From Phocoenobacter atlanticus (lineage in GTDB: Bacteria; Pseudomonadota; Gammaproteobacteria; Enterobacterales; Pasteurellaceae): DNA of 64,000 bases. A program made the translations under genes and the position numbers. Position 1 is the first letter of the stretch, and every line of letters starts with the position of its first letter. This document shows, piece by piece, positions 42,515 through 51,965 of the stretch. The notes beneath the pieces were generated by a model. That model had not been told where the DNA came from. It saw only the letters and a list, made by a program, of their open reading frames with translations, and ran no database searches. The stretch lies in the NCBI RefSeq assembly GCF_030764225.1, contig NZ_JASAXH010000001.1. The stretch is one strand, 5' to 3'.

Positions 42515-42934
42515 ATGATTTGGTATAAAGCTCTATTTTCATTACAAGGTCGTTTAAATCGTAAGGGATTTTGGATTGGCGTTGGATTAAATTTTTTATT
42601 TTTATTGATAATGGCAAATTTGATTATAAGCACGGAGACCTTGACAACATTAACGGTTTTGCCTTTGTTAGTATCAATGTATAGTCTTATTGCAATTATT
42701 ATTAAACGGTTACACGATCGTAATCGTTCAGCGAAAGCTCTTTTTATCTTAGTTGTGCCAATCTTATGTTATTTTACTTCCTTAGGTACTCAAGGCAAGA
42801 TGGCGTGGGCGTTGGGGGTTGTGATGCCAGTGTTTATTTCCACAACCTTGCTGTTAGAGTGGGGTTGTTTTAAAAGTTTTCCTGAAGCCAATGAGTATGG
42901 TGAACAGGGGCTTTCTATTACATTTAAAGAATAA
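42515..42934 (+). CDS. DUF805 family inner-membrane protein
   Basis: A 139-residue membrane protein with about four hydrophobic segments. It has the family marks LFSLQGRLNRKGFWIG near the N-terminus and IKRLHDRNRS in the middle, as in E. coli YhaH/YhaI. The role is not established. Its stop is three bases from the engB start, so it is probably transcribed with engB and rraB. Confidence 0.85.
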   Translation: MIWYKALFSLQGRLNRKGFWIGVGLNFLFLLIMANLIISTETLTTLTVLPLLVSMYSLIAIIIKRLHDRNRSAKALFILVVPILCYFTSLGTQGKMAWALGVVMPVFISTTLLLEWGCFKSFPEANEYGEQGLSITFKE

Positions 42935-42937
42935 ATT

Positions 42938-43573
42938 ATGACTATAAAATTAAATTATCAAAAAACGCACTTTTTAATGAGTGCTCCAGATATTCATCAT
43001 CTTCCTGAAGATGTTGGTGTTGAAATCGCTTTTGCTGGGCGTTCGAATGCAGGTAAATCGACAGCATTAAATGTACTGACTAATCAAAAAAGTCTGGCAA
43101 AAACCTCAAAAACACCAGGGCGAACTCAATTAATTAACTTATTTGAGGTTGAACCAAATTGTAAAATTGTAGATTTACCGGGTTATGGGTATGCTGCAGT
43201 GCCAGAGCAGGTGAAAATAAAATGGCAAAAATCCTTGGGAGAATATTTACAGCAACGTGAATGTTTGAAGGGAATTGTGATTTTAATGGATATTCGCCAC
43301 CCTCTTAAAGCACTCGATCAACAAATGATTGAATGGGCGGTAGCATCTGATTTACCCATTTTACTGTTTTTAACGAAAGCAGATAAATTAAATCAAAGTG
43401 AACGTAATAAACAATTAAAAATAGTGAGAGAAGCTATTTTACCTTTTCAGGGAAATATTGAAGTAGAATGTTATTCTGCACTGAAACGAACAGGTATCGA
43501 TAAACTTGCCAACAAACTAAATAGTTGGTTTGCTGAAATAATGATAGAACAAACAGATGCAACAGAGGAATAA
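42938..43573 (+). CDS. engB: EngB (YsxC/YihA), ribosome-assembly GTPase
   Basis: Essential GTPase for 50S subunit assembly. The 211 residues have the P-loop GRSNAGKST (34-42), KTPGRTQ as switch I, DLPGYGYA as G3, TKADKL as G4 and the C-terminal SALKRTG as G5. It lies between DUF805 and rraB with almost no spacers. Confidence 0.96.
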   Translation: MTIKLNYQKTHFLMSAPDIHHLPEDVGVEIAFAGRSNAGKSTALNVLTNQKSLAKTSKTPGRTQLINLFEVEPNCKIVDLPGYGYAAVPEQVKIKWQKSLGEYLQQRECLKGIVILMDIRHPLKALDQQMIEWAVASDLPILLFLTKADKLNQSERNKQLKIVREAILPFQGNIEVECYSALKRTGIDKLANKLNSWFAEIMIEQTDATEE

Positions 43574-43577
43574 AATT

Positions 43578-43976
43578 ATGTATAACCAAGCAGAATTAGA
43601 TCAAGAAACCAATGAAATTATCACTGATTTATTCAATGATGGCAGTGATCCCAATGCACTTTATATTGTAGAGCATCATATTGCCCATAGAAATTTTGAT
43701 AAATTAGAAAAACTGGTGATTGATATTTTTAAATTAGGCTATGAAATTGCGGATGCAGAAGAGTTTGAGGAAGAAGATGGCTCGACTATATTCTGTTGTG
43801 ATGTTGTCAGTGAAATTGAATTGAAACCAGAATTAATTGCTAAACAGCAACAAGAAATTATACCGCTTATTGAAAAGGCGGGAGCTGTATATGAAGGCTG
43901 GGGCACTTATTTTGAAGATCCAAATGCACCAGATGAAGACGATGATGATATACAATTTTATGATGATGAGGAATAA
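43578..43976 (+). CDS. rraB: RraB, protein inhibitor of RNase E
   Basis: A 132-residue acidic protein that binds RNase E and changes its cutting activity. Recognisable segments are LDQETNEIITDLFNDGSDPNALY, IEHH-like VEHHIAH, EEFEEEDGS and the very acidic end DEDDDDIQFYDDEE. I start at MYNQAEL because AGAGGAA lies before it; the longer frame would overlap engB. It is the last gene after DUF805 and engB. Its target gene rne is also in this window. Confidence 0.93.
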   Translation: MYNQAELDQETNEIITDLFNDGSDPNALYIVEHHIAHRNFDKLEKLVIDIFKLGYEIADAEEFEEEDGSTIFCCDVVSEIELKPELIAKQQQEIIPLIEKAGAVYEGWGTYFEDPNAPDEDDDDIQFYDDEE

Positions 43977-43999
43977 CGGTTCTTAATTATCAATAAAGA

Positions 44000-44632
44000 T
44001 TATAAGTAACAGGTTTTTCCATTTTCGATTTTTATTACATTATCAAATAGATTTTGTACTTCATTAAGTTGGTGGGTGACCATCAACAAGGTGAGATGGT
44101 GTGTTTCACACACTTTAGCGACAAGACTTTGAAGCTCTTGGCGACGTTGTGGGTCAAGAGCGGAAAAGGGTTCATCCAGTAGTAAAATAGGTTTATGTTG
44201 TAACAAGGTTCTCGCCAGTGCAACACGCTGTTTTTGTCCGCCAGAAAGTTGATCACAACGGCGATTTATCAAGTCATCAATTCCCATTTGAGTGGCAATA
44301 TCGGTGACTTTTTCCTTTTGTTCCGTTGTTAATTTTAAACGAGGCACTAAGCCTAATCCAATATTCTGCATTACCGTAAGATGGGAAAAAATATTGTTAT
44401 CTTGAAATAACATTGCCACAGGACGTTGTGTAACAGAGGTGGAAAAATGATTTTCTCCATTAAGCCACAACTCGCCAGAAGTTGCTTGTTCAAAACCTGC
44501 AATTAAATTTAATAGTGTACTTTTCCCAGCACCACTTTCACCAACAATAGCGACTTTTTTACCTTGTTCAATCTGTAAATTAAATTGCATTGGCATTTGT
44601 GGATAATCGAAATTGAGGTTAAGTTTAATCAT
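44000..44632 (-). CDS. thiQ: Thiamine ABC transporter ATPase ThiQ
   Basis: Nucleotide-binding subunit for thiamine and thiamine-phosphate import, 210 residues. Walker A GESGAGKST (31-39), Q-loop LFQDNNIFSHL, signature LSGGQKQRVALART and Walker B LLLDEPFSALD are intact. The start at MIKLNLNF gives the family length and overlaps the thiP end by eight bases. Neighbouring thiP supplies the permease; the binding-protein gene thiB is not present nearby. Confidence 0.93.
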   Translation of the reverse strand: MIKLNLNFDYPQMPMQFNLQIEQGKKVAIVGESGAGKSTLLNLIAGFEQATSGELWLNGENHFSTSVTQRPVAMLFQDNNIFSHLTVMQNIGLGLVPRLKLTTEQKEKVTDIATQMGIDDLINRRCDQLSGGQKQRVALARTLLQHKPILLLDEPFSALDPQRRQELQSLVAKVCETHHLTLLMVTHQLNEVQNLFDNVIKIENGKTCYL

Positions 44633-46208
44633 TAATAATTCTCTTTTCTTTAATACATAAAAAAGGTAACAAAGCACATAACATTAGTACTAAAGCGGTC
44701 ACCGCAGCATCTTCAGTATGATAACTGCCAAGTTGTTGATAAAGCAAGTAGGGGAGTGAACTAAAATCAGGTGTACCAAAAAATGCAATAATAGAAAAAC
44801 TGCCTAAACTGGCAGACATTGCAAAGGCAAACGCATTGATAAGCGGTCGAATTAAATAAGGCTTCTCTACAATCCACCAACGATTGACTCCTTTCAAATT
44901 CAAGGTTTGAGCCAGATTATTGTAACGAGCGAAAGCTTGATACATTGGTGAAAAGAGTAGCCGATAGATATAGGGTAGGAGTACTAAACCATTACACAAA
45001 CCAACAATTAATAATAGCTGAGAAGTAGACAATTCTGTTTCCATAAAAAATAAAAACAGACCAACAGCAAGTAAAAACACAGGTAAAATAAGCGGATAAG
45101 TTGTGACACCTGCAAGTAAACTTTGAGCCAATTTTTTATGATGAAAAGCTAATTGACGCGTTTCTAAAATTAATAAATAAGTAATCGTAATCACACTAAT
45201 TGAGGCGATGATGCTAATAGATAAAGAGTAGCCAAATGCAATCCATAACGCAGGATTAAGTAATTTTCCTATAAAATTAGATACGATAACAGCTTCCCAT
45301 ACTATGCTCATAAGCGGTACGATTATTGCAAAAATTTGCAAAAATAATACCGCTTGTAAAAATAATTTAGACCAACCCAATGGCTTTGGTAACCAGTATT
45401 GCGTAGGGTGAGTAATAATTTTGGATGAAAAAGCGTAGCGTGTGGTGATATCCATTATAAGTTGTAAAAATACGCCTATAACAAGCTGAACCCCAATAAG
45501 CATTATTGCTTTTGTAAAATCAAATTCAAAAGTGACCGCTTGGTAAATGGCGACTTCTAAAGTGCTGTATTTGGGGCTACCACCAAGCATCAACACAATT
45601 GGAAAGCTAGTAAAACAGAGCAAAAAAACATTACTAAAGGCATAGGGTAAAATGCCTTTTAAGTGAGGTAATTCTACAATTTTAAAATAATTCCAACCTG
45701 TTAATCTTAGTTGAGAGGCGAGCTTAAATTGATTTTCAGAAATGAGTTGTAAACCTTCAAGGGTATATTTTGTTACCAGAGGAATGTTGAGCAGTAAATG
45801 AGCAATTAAAATACCCTGTAATCCATAAATAGAAAATGACCATTGTATTCCCGAATAATCAAGGAGTTGTGCAACCCAGCCAGAATGCCCCCATATCCCC
45901 ACGACGGCAAAAATAACAACAAGGGAAGGAAGTGACCAGACAAAACTGATGAGTCTATATAGAAAACCTTTACCTTTAAAATTCAAATAGAAAAAGGAGC
46001 GAGCTAATAAAATACCAAGAAAAGTTGCAAGTACAGCAGATAATCCAGCTTGAATAATACTATATTTTATAATTTTTAAACTTTCTGAGACTGACCAAAA
46101 GGTATTTTCATTACTATGAGAGATAAAAGCATAAAAGCTGATACCATATAAGAATAAGATCAGAATATAAATGAGCCAAGCAGAAGATGTTGTAAAATAG
46201 CGTAACAT
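44625..46208 (-). CDS. thiP: Thiamine ABC transporter permease ThiP
   Basis: Inner-membrane permease of 527 residues with about 12 hydrophobic segments in two halves, each with an EAA-type loop (QLRLTGWNYFKIVELPHLKGI in the first half, NLKGVNRWWIVEKPYL in the second). This fused two-permease form is typical of ThiP and FbpB-type iron permeases; the ThiQ partner and order support thiamine. The coding region carries several USS cores, including a complete inverted pair. The upstream region shows no thiB gene and I saw no convincing THI-box riboswitch. Confidence 0.88.
   Translation of the reverse strand: MLRYFTTSSAWLIYILILFLYGISFYAFISHSNENTFWSVSESLKIIKYSIIQAGLSAVLATFLGILLARSFFYLNFKGKGFLYRLISFVWSLPSLVVIFAVVGIWGHSGWVAQLLDYSGIQWSFSIYGLQGILIAHLLLNIPLVTKYTLEGLQLISENQFKLASQLRLTGWNYFKIVELPHLKGILPYAFSNVFLLCFTSFPIVLMLGGSPKYSTLEVAIYQAVTFEFDFTKAIMLIGVQLVIGVFLQLIMDITTRYAFSSKIITHPTQYWLPKPLGWSKLFLQAVLFLQIFAIIVPLMSIVWEAVIVSNFIGKLLNPALWIAFGYSLSISIIASISVITITYLLILETRQLAFHHKKLAQSLLAGVTTYPLILPVFLLAVGLFLFFMETELSTSQLLLIVGLCNGLVLLPYIYRLLFSPMYQAFARYNNLAQTLNLKGVNRWWIVEKPYLIRPLINAFAFAMSASLGSFSIIAFFGTPDFSSLPYLLYQQLGSYHTEDAAVTALVLMLCALLPFLCIKEKRIIND
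45312..45355. repeat. USS inverted pair inside thiP
   Basis: AAGCGGTA and TACCGCTT with TTATT/AATAA extending the stem, around GCAAAAATTTGCAAA. This is a complete dyad in a coding region, where it must also encode the protein. Confidence 0.85.
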
Positions 46209-46458
46209 AGTTTAATCAATGAAAAATAAGCGGTCAGATCTTAACAGTTTTTTGCAAATTTAGGGTAAATTGATCATCAAATTTTAGTTTGAATCTATTT
46301 TTTATATGAAAACTTTGATGAAACTTGATCTAATTAAAGATATTTATATATTTTTGAATGCTTTTTTTTACTATTTGTAGTAAAGTTATCAGGATTTTTG
46401 GTAAATATGACCCAAAAACAGATTTTATTACTTTGAAAAAATCAATGAGGATTTAGTT

Positions 46459-46716
46459 ATGTATTCAAAAGATGTAAAAATCGTTGGTGCTAATGGTTTG
46501 CACACTCGTCCAGCTGCTGAATTTGTAAAAGCGGCAAAAGGTTTCGAGTCAAAAATTGAAGTGACAGTTGCAGGTAAAAGTGCAAGTGCAAAAAGTTTAT
46601 TTAAACTTCAAACATTAGGATTAACGCAAGGAACCGTTATTACTATTTCTGCTGAAGGTGAAGATGAACAAAAAGCAGTAGATTTCTTAGTAGAACTTGT
46701 CCCTACTTTAGAATAA
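46459..46716 (+). CDS. ptsH: HPr, phosphocarrier protein of the PTS
   Basis: An 85-residue phosphocarrier that moves phosphate from EI to the sugar-specific EIIA domains, including UlaC and EIIA-Glc in this window. Active H15 lies in NGLHTRPA, and S46 is in the regulatory-site position. The length equals that of E. coli HPr. It is the first gene of the ptsH-ptsI-crr operon; the 250-bp upstream region should hold its promoters, but I saw no strong CRP site there. Confidence 0.97.
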   Translation: MYSKDVKIVGANGLHTRPAAEFVKAAKGFESKIEVTVAGKSASAKSLFKLQTLGLTQGTVITISAEGEDEQKAVDFLVELVPTLE

Positions 46717-46792
46717 TTATTTCTATTTAAAAACAGCTTTCTGGAGACAGAAAGTTGTTTTGTTACATTTAAACATACACAAAGGATACATT

Positions 46793-48520
46793 ATGATTTC
46801 AGGTATCGCTGCCTCTCCAGGTGTTGTATTTGGTAAAGCACTTGTCTTAAAAGAAGAACCTATTGTTCTTAACTCTCATAAAATTTTAGCGGATCAAGTT
46901 GAAGCGGAAAAAGCGAAGTTTTTCGAAGGTCGTGACAAAGCCGCCGCTCAATTAATTGCAATTAAAGAAAAAGCAAAACAAACGCTTGGCGAAGAGAAAG
47001 AAGCTATTTTTGAAGGTCATTTAATGATCTTAGAAGATGAAGAGCTTGAAGAAGAAATTTTAGCTTATTTAGAGGAAAATCTTGTTACTGCGGATGTCGC
47101 AACAAGTAAAATTATTGATATGCAAGTTTCAATGCTTGCTGATTTAGATGATGAATATCTAAAAGAGCGTGCAGGTGACATCAGCGATATTGGTAACCGT
47201 CTGTTACGCAATATTTTGGGTATGACAATTGTTGATTTGGGAGATATTCACGAAGAAGTCATTCTTGTTGCTTATGATTTAACACCTTCTGAAACAGCCC
47301 AGCTAAACCTTGATAAAGTACTTGGTTTTGTCACTGATATTGGTGGACGTACTTCTCATACCTCTATTATGGCTCGTTCATTAGAGTTACCTGCCATTGT
47401 AGGAACCAATAATATTACGTCTCTGGTAAAAACTGGAGATATGTTAATTCTTGATGCAGAAAATAATGTGGTTCATATTAATCCTGAAAATGAATTAATT
47501 GAGCAATTTAAGGCATTAAAAGAAAAAGTTGAGCAAGAAAAAGTAGAGTTAGCAAAACTAAAAGACTTACCTGCTGAAACCTTAGATGGTCATCATATTG
47601 AAGTCGCATCAAATATTGGGACAATTCGTGATGTTGATGGTGCGTTACGTAACGGTTCCGAGGCTATTGGTTTATATCGTACAGAATTTTTATTTATGGA
47701 TCGTTCTGCTCTTCCAACAGAAGAAGAGCAATTTGAAGCCTATAAAGAAATTGTACAAGCAATGGATGGTAAACGTGTTATTTTACGTACAATGGATATT
47801 GGTGGTGATAAAGAATTACCTTATATGGACTTCCCTAAAGAAATGAATCCATTTTTAGGCTGGCGTGCTGTTCGTATAGGTTTGACTGATGAATATAGCC
47901 ATATTTTAAAAGATCAATTACGAGCAGTATTACGTGCTTCAGCATTTGGGAAACTTGCAGTAATGTTCCCAATGGTTATTTCAGTAGAAGAAATTCGTAT
48001 GTTGAAAGGCTTAATTGAAGAGTTTAAAGCTGAATTACGTACTGAGAATGTGGCTTTTGATGAAAACCTTGAAATTGGTGTAATGGTTGAAACGCCATCT
48101 GCGGCAATCAATGCTCGTCATTTAGCGAAAGAAGTGGATTTCTTTAGTATTGGAACCAATGACTTAACCCAGTATCTCTTAGCGGTGGATCGTGGAAATG
48201 AATATATCGCTCATCTTTATAATCCATTAGCCCCGTCAGTTTTAAATGTAATCAAGCAAATTATTGATGCGTCACATAAAGAAGGTAAGTGGACAGGTAT
48301 GTGTGGTGAGCTTGCTGGAGATGAACGTGCTGCAGCATTATTATTGGGTATGGGATTAGATGAATTTAGTATGAGTGCAATTTCAGTTCCTCGTATTAAA
48401 AAATTGGTACGTAATATGAATTATGCAGAGGCAAAAATATTAGCCGATAAAGCATTAGCTTGTCCAACAGCCCAAGAGATTGAACAACTAGTGGATAGTT
48501 TTTACGAAAAATTAAACTAA
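46793..48520 (+). CDS. ptsI: PTS enzyme I
   Basis: Takes phosphate from PEP and passes it to HPr. The 575 residues begin MISGIAASPGVVFGKAL. The active H189 lies in GGRTSHTSIMARS. The PEP-binding barrel follows, with GLYRTEFLFMDR, FPMVISVEE, and the catalytic GMCGELAGDE near the C-terminus. I start at the ATG preceded by AAAGGA, as this aligns with E. coli EI; an earlier in-frame ATG is not expected to be used. Lies 76 bases after ptsH. Confidence 0.97.
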   Translation: MISGIAASPGVVFGKALVLKEEPIVLNSHKILADQVEAEKAKFFEGRDKAAAQLIAIKEKAKQTLGEEKEAIFEGHLMILEDEELEEEILAYLEENLVTADVATSKIIDMQVSMLADLDDEYLKERAGDISDIGNRLLRNILGMTIVDLGDIHEEVILVAYDLTPSETAQLNLDKVLGFVTDIGGRTSHTSIMARSLELPAIVGTNNITSLVKTGDMLILDAENNVVHINPENELIEQFKALKEKVEQEKVELAKLKDLPAETLDGHHIEVASNIGTIRDVDGALRNGSEAIGLYRTEFLFMDRSALPTEEEQFEAYKEIVQAMDGKRVILRTMDIGGDKELPYMDFPKEMNPFLGWRAVRIGLTDEYSHILKDQLRAVLRASAFGKLAVMFPMVISVEEIRMLKGLIEEFKAELRTENVAFDENLEIGVMVETPSAAINARHLAKEVDFFSIGTNDLTQYLLAVDRGNEYIAHLYNPLAPSVLNVIKQIIDASHKEGKWTGMCGELAGDERAAALLLGMGLDEFSMSAISVPRIKKLVRNMNYAEAKILADKALACPTAQEIEQLVDSFYEKLN

Positions 48521-48607
48521 ATACTTACAAATGGTCTATTTTTGTATAGAATATACTTAGTTTTTATATTTTAGATATTATTAAGTCCCAACATACAGGA
48601 GATTATT

Positions 48608-49108
48608 ATGGGTTTTTTAGATAAGTTATTTGGTTCAAAAAAAACAGAATCCAAAGAAGTAAAAATTTATGCACCACTTACTGGTGAAATCGTCAGTCTT
48701 GAAGATGTGCCTGATGTGGTTTTCTCTGAAAAAATAGTCGGTGACGGTGTTGCAATTCGTCCAACAGGGGATACGTTAGTTGCACCAGTAAACGGTACCA
48801 TTGGTAAAATTTTTGAAACTAATCACGCATTCTCTATTGAATCAGAAGATGGTGTTGAGTTGTTTGTCCATTTTGGTGTAGATACTGTTGAGTTAAAAAG
48901 TGAAGGTTTTACTCGTATTGCAGCTGAAGGGCAAAAAGTGAAAGTAGGTGATCCTATTATTAAATTTGATTTAGCACTACTTGAAGAAAAAGCAAAATCA
49001 GTATTAACACCAGTTGTGATTTCAAATATGGATGAAATCAGCAATTTAGTGAAAAAATCAGGTGATGTCGTTGAAGGTAAAACAGTTGTTTTAACGTTAA
49101 CTAAATAA
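48608..49108 (+). CDS. crr: EIIA-Glc (Crr)
   Basis: A 166-residue phosphocarrier for glucose-type PTS permeases and the regulator of adenylate cyclase and inducer exclusion. H88 in VELFVHFGVDTV is the phosphorylated residue and H73 its partner (H91 and H76 in E. coli, whose protein is three residues longer here). The N-terminal amphipathic tail MGFLDKLFGSKK is present. It links to the CRP site at the ula promoter through cAMP control. Confidence 0.96.
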   Translation: MGFLDKLFGSKKTESKEVKIYAPLTGEIVSLEDVPDVVFSEKIVGDGVAIRPTGDTLVAPVNGTIGKIFETNHAFSIESEDGVELFVHFGVDTVELKSEGFTRIAAEGQKVKVGDPIIKFDLALLEEKAKSVLTPVVISNMDEISNLVKKSGDVVEGKTVVLTLTK

Positions 49109-49132
49109 TTTACCGATTATTTTAGGATAAAC

Positions 49133-49158
49133 AAACCACGGTAAATACCGTGGTTTTT
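49133..49158 (+). terminator. Terminator of the pts operon
   Basis: AAACCACGGTA and TACCGTGGTTT form a perfect stem around AA (effectively a CCACGG/CCGTGG stem with a small loop), followed by a T-run. Confidence 0.92.
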
Positions 49159-49182
49159 GTGTTTTAATCAGTAGGAGATAAA

Positions 49183-50073
49183 ATGAATTACCAATCTTAT
49201 CCAGCACCAAGTTATTTACAAAAATTAAAAATTGCAGTGCATTATATATTGCCACAGCTTGCTTTAACCCAAGTTGCAGGTTGGTTTGCAGAAAAAAAAT
49301 GGGGAGTGGTCACTCATACGATTATTAATGTATTTGCGAAATTTTATAAAGTGAATTTATCAGAAGCAGAAAAAGAAAAACCACAAGATTACGCTTCTTT
49401 TAACGAATTTTTTATTCGTCCACTGAAAGCAAATGCCCGTCCTATCGTTGAACAGAAAAACGCTCTTTGTTTCCCAGCTGACGGTAAAGTAAGCCAATTA
49501 GGACAGATTAAAGATAATCAATTGCTTCAAGCAAAAGGGCATCACTTTACTTTAGAAACCTTACTTGCCAATGATGAGGGGCTAGTTGAAAAATTCCGAA
49601 ATGGACAATTTATTACCACCTATTTATCACCAACAGATTACCATCGTGTACATATGCCTTGTGACGGTGTATTACGTAAAATGATTTATGTACCGGGTGA
49701 GCTTTTTTCTGTTAATCCATTTTTAGCAAACCATATCCCTGATTTATTTGCTCGTAATGAACGTGTCATTTGTGAATTTGATACTGAATTTGGTTCAATG
49801 GTACAAATTTTGGTGGGAGCGACTATTACAGCGAGTATGAGTACCGTTTGGGCTGGTGTAATTAATCCACCACGTTCAAAAGAAGTAAAAGTATGGGAAT
49901 ATTCAGCAGAAGGTGAAGAAGCTATTTCATTGAAAAAAGGACAAGAAATGGGTGCTTTCCGTTTAGGTTCTACGGTGATCAACTTATTCCCACCAAGTAA
50001 AGTTGAATTAGATAGTTCACTTGTTGAAGGAAGTGGAACAAAAATGGGTGAGAAGCTCGGTATTCAATTATAA
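49183..50073 (+). CDS. psd: Phosphatidylserine decarboxylase proenzyme
   Basis: Makes phosphatidylethanolamine at the inner membrane. The 296-residue proenzyme cuts itself at LGST (S263 becomes the pyruvoyl group) into beta and alpha chains. Other marks are FNEFFIRPLK, FPADGKVSQLG and the YLSPTDYHRVHMP segment. It starts 24 bases after the pts terminator with a ribosome site TAGGAGA. Confidence 0.96.
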   Translation: MNYQSYPAPSYLQKLKIAVHYILPQLALTQVAGWFAEKKWGVVTHTIINVFAKFYKVNLSEAEKEKPQDYASFNEFFIRPLKANARPIVEQKNALCFPADGKVSQLGQIKDNQLLQAKGHHFTLETLLANDEGLVEKFRNGQFITTYLSPTDYHRVHMPCDGVLRKMIYVPGELFSVNPFLANHIPDLFARNERVICEFDTEFGSMVQILVGATITASMSTVWAGVINPPRSKEVKVWEYSAEGEEAISLKKGQEMGAFRLGSTVINLFPPSKVELDSSLVEGSGTKMGEKLGIQL

Positions 50074-50091
50074 TTTTACTGACAAGCGGTG

Positions 50092-50139
50092 AGATAATAT
50101 AAATTTTTTGCAAAATTTATTGAAAATCATACCGCTTGT
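50092..50139. terminator. USS inverted pair after psd
   Basis: ACAAGCGGT and ACCGCTTGT are perfect 9-bp inverted copies around an A/T loop with TTTTTTGCAAAATTT. T-rich sequence follows on the plus strand. The pair probably ends psd transcription. Confidence 0.75.
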
Positions 50140-50251
50140 TTTAGATTTTTTTAACTATTAACTGGTTTGATGTCTTTTTATTTCATCACAAAATGACATT
50201 AGTTATTTTATAATAGCCAGTGAAATCAATAGGTAACACAGAGGATAGAAA

Positions 50252-51193
50252 ATGACAAATTTTGCAATGGTTTTTCCTGGTCAAGGTTCACAATCAATTG
50301 GGATGTTAAGTGAACTTGCAACCCAATTTACAATCGTAGAAGAGACCTTTAAAGAAGCGTCACAAGTATTGGGTTATGATTTATGGGATTTAGTTCAAAA
50401 CGGTTCAGCAGAACAATTAAATGAAACACATCGTACTCAACCCGCACTGTTAACGAGTTCTGTGGCGATTTATCGTGTATGGCAACAACAATATCCAGAT
50501 TTGAAACCAAGTGTAATGGCAGGGCATAGTTTAGGGGAATATTCCGCTTTAGTGTGTGCGGGCGTTATTCCTTTTAAAGAGGCGGTGAAATTGGTGGAAT
50601 TGCGTGGTCAATTTATGCAACAAGCGGTACCTACAGGAACAGGGGCAATGTATGCAATCATTGGTTTAGATAATGAAACGATTATTAAAGCTTGTGAGCA
50701 GGCTCAAAGTCAAGCAAATGCAGGTGAAGTGGTATCTGCGGTAAACTTTAATTCTGTTGGACAAGTGGTGATTGCAGGTTCTAAAGATGCAGTAGAAAAA
50801 GCGGCTGAATTATGTAAAGAAGCAGGGGCAAAACGCACGTTACCTTTAGCCGTAAGCGTGCCCTCACATTGTGCATTGATGAAACCAGCAGCAGATAAAC
50901 TGGCAGAAGAATTAGTTAAAATTGAATTTTCAGCTCCGCAAATTCCCGTTATCAATAATGTAAATGTGGCGGTTGAAACTAATGTGGCGAGTATTCGTTT
51001 AGCGTTAATTGAACAACTTTATAGCCCTGTTCGTTGGACGGAAACTGTGGAAAAAATGGCAGAGCAAGGTGTGGAAACACTTTATGAAATTGGTGCTGGC
51101 AAAGTATTGACAGGTTTAACCAAACGTATTGTGAAAACCTTAAATGCTCAAGCTGTGAATGATATTGCTTCATTAGAAGCAGTTAAAAAATAA
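50252..51193 (+). CDS. fabD: Malonyl-CoA:ACP transacylase
   Basis: Loads malonyl groups onto acyl carrier protein for fatty acid synthesis. The 313 residues hold PGQGSQ, the nucleophile S93 in GHSLGEYSAL, an Arg in LRGQFMQ, the catalytic His in VPSHCALM and GAGKVLTGL. fabG follows eleven bases later, but fabH is not upstream. Confidence 0.96.
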   Translation: MTNFAMVFPGQGSQSIGMLSELATQFTIVEETFKEASQVLGYDLWDLVQNGSAEQLNETHRTQPALLTSSVAIYRVWQQQYPDLKPSVMAGHSLGEYSALVCAGVIPFKEAVKLVELRGQFMQQAVPTGTGAMYAIIGLDNETIIKACEQAQSQANAGEVVSAVNFNSVGQVVIAGSKDAVEKAAELCKEAGAKRTLPLAVSVPSHCALMKPAADKLAEELVKIEFSAPQIPVINNVNVAVETNVASIRLALIEQLYSPVRWTETVEKMAEQGVETLYEIGAGKVLTGLTKRIVKTLNAQAVNDIASLEAVKK

Positions 51194-51203
51194 GGAAATT
51201 AAA

Positions 51204-51932
51204 ATGACAAAAAAAATTGCATTAGTCACAGGCGCGACTCGTGGTATTGGGCGAGCAATTGCACAAGAATTAGTGACCAAAGGGAATTTTGTTATTGGTA
51301 CTGCTACTTCTGAAAATGGGGCAAAGACTATTTCTGATTACTTAGGTGAAAGCGGTAAAGGTTTAGTACTAAATGTGGCAGATGTTGAATCTATCGAAGC
51401 CGTTTTAAAACAAATTAAAACTGAATTTGGTGATATTGATGTATTAGTCAATAATGCAGGTATCACGCGTGATAATCTGTTGATGCGAATGAAAGAGGAT
51501 GAGTGGTTTGATATTATGCAAACAAACTTAACGTCGGTATTCCGTTTATCAAAAGCTGTATTGCGAGCAATGATGAAAAAACGTTTTGGACGTATTATTA
51601 CTATTGGTTCGGTAGTTGGTTCAATGGGAAATCCAGGTCAAACTAACTATTGTGCAGCAAAAGCAGGTTTAGTAGGTTTTTCAAAATCTTTAGCTAAAGA
51701 AGTGGCGGCTCGTGGTATTACGGTTAATGTGGTTGCACCAGGTTTTATTGCGACAGATATGACCGAAGAGCTAAATGAAGATCAGAAAAATGCTATTTTA
51801 AGCCAAATTCCAGCAGGTCAATTAGGGCAGGCACAGGATATTGCTAAAGCGGTGGCGTTTTTGGCTTCTGAAGATGCCGCTTACATTACAGGGGAAACCT
51901 TGAATGTTAACGGTGGATTATATATGAGCTAA
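51204..51932 (+). CDS. fabG: 3-oxoacyl-ACP reductase FabG
   Basis: NADPH-dependent reduction of 3-ketoacyl-ACP in fatty acid elongation. The 242 residues form an SDR enzyme: TGATRGIGRAIA for the cofactor, NNAGIT, the catalytic S136, Y149 and K153 (in NYCAAKAG), and VAPGFIATDM. In many gammaproteobacteria acpP follows; here the next gene is tilS. Confidence 0.96.
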   Translation: MTKKIALVTGATRGIGRAIAQELVTKGNFVIGTATSENGAKTISDYLGESGKGLVLNVADVESIEAVLKQIKTEFGDIDVLVNNAGITRDNLLMRMKEDEWFDIMQTNLTSVFRLSKAVLRAMMKKRFGRIITIGSVVGSMGNPGQTNYCAAKAGLVGFSKSLAKEVAARGITVNVVAPGFIATDMTEELNEDQKNAILSQIPAGQLGQAQDIAKAVAFLASEDAAYITGETLNVNGGLYMS

Positions 51933-51965
51933 TATAGTCTGATTTTAATTTGTTATAAAAATAAA

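Noticed and set aside
46209..46458. THI-box riboswitch upstream of thiP or CRP site upstream of ptsH
   Set aside because: No CUGAGA-type element and no TGTGA-N6-TCACA pair could be found in this spacer.
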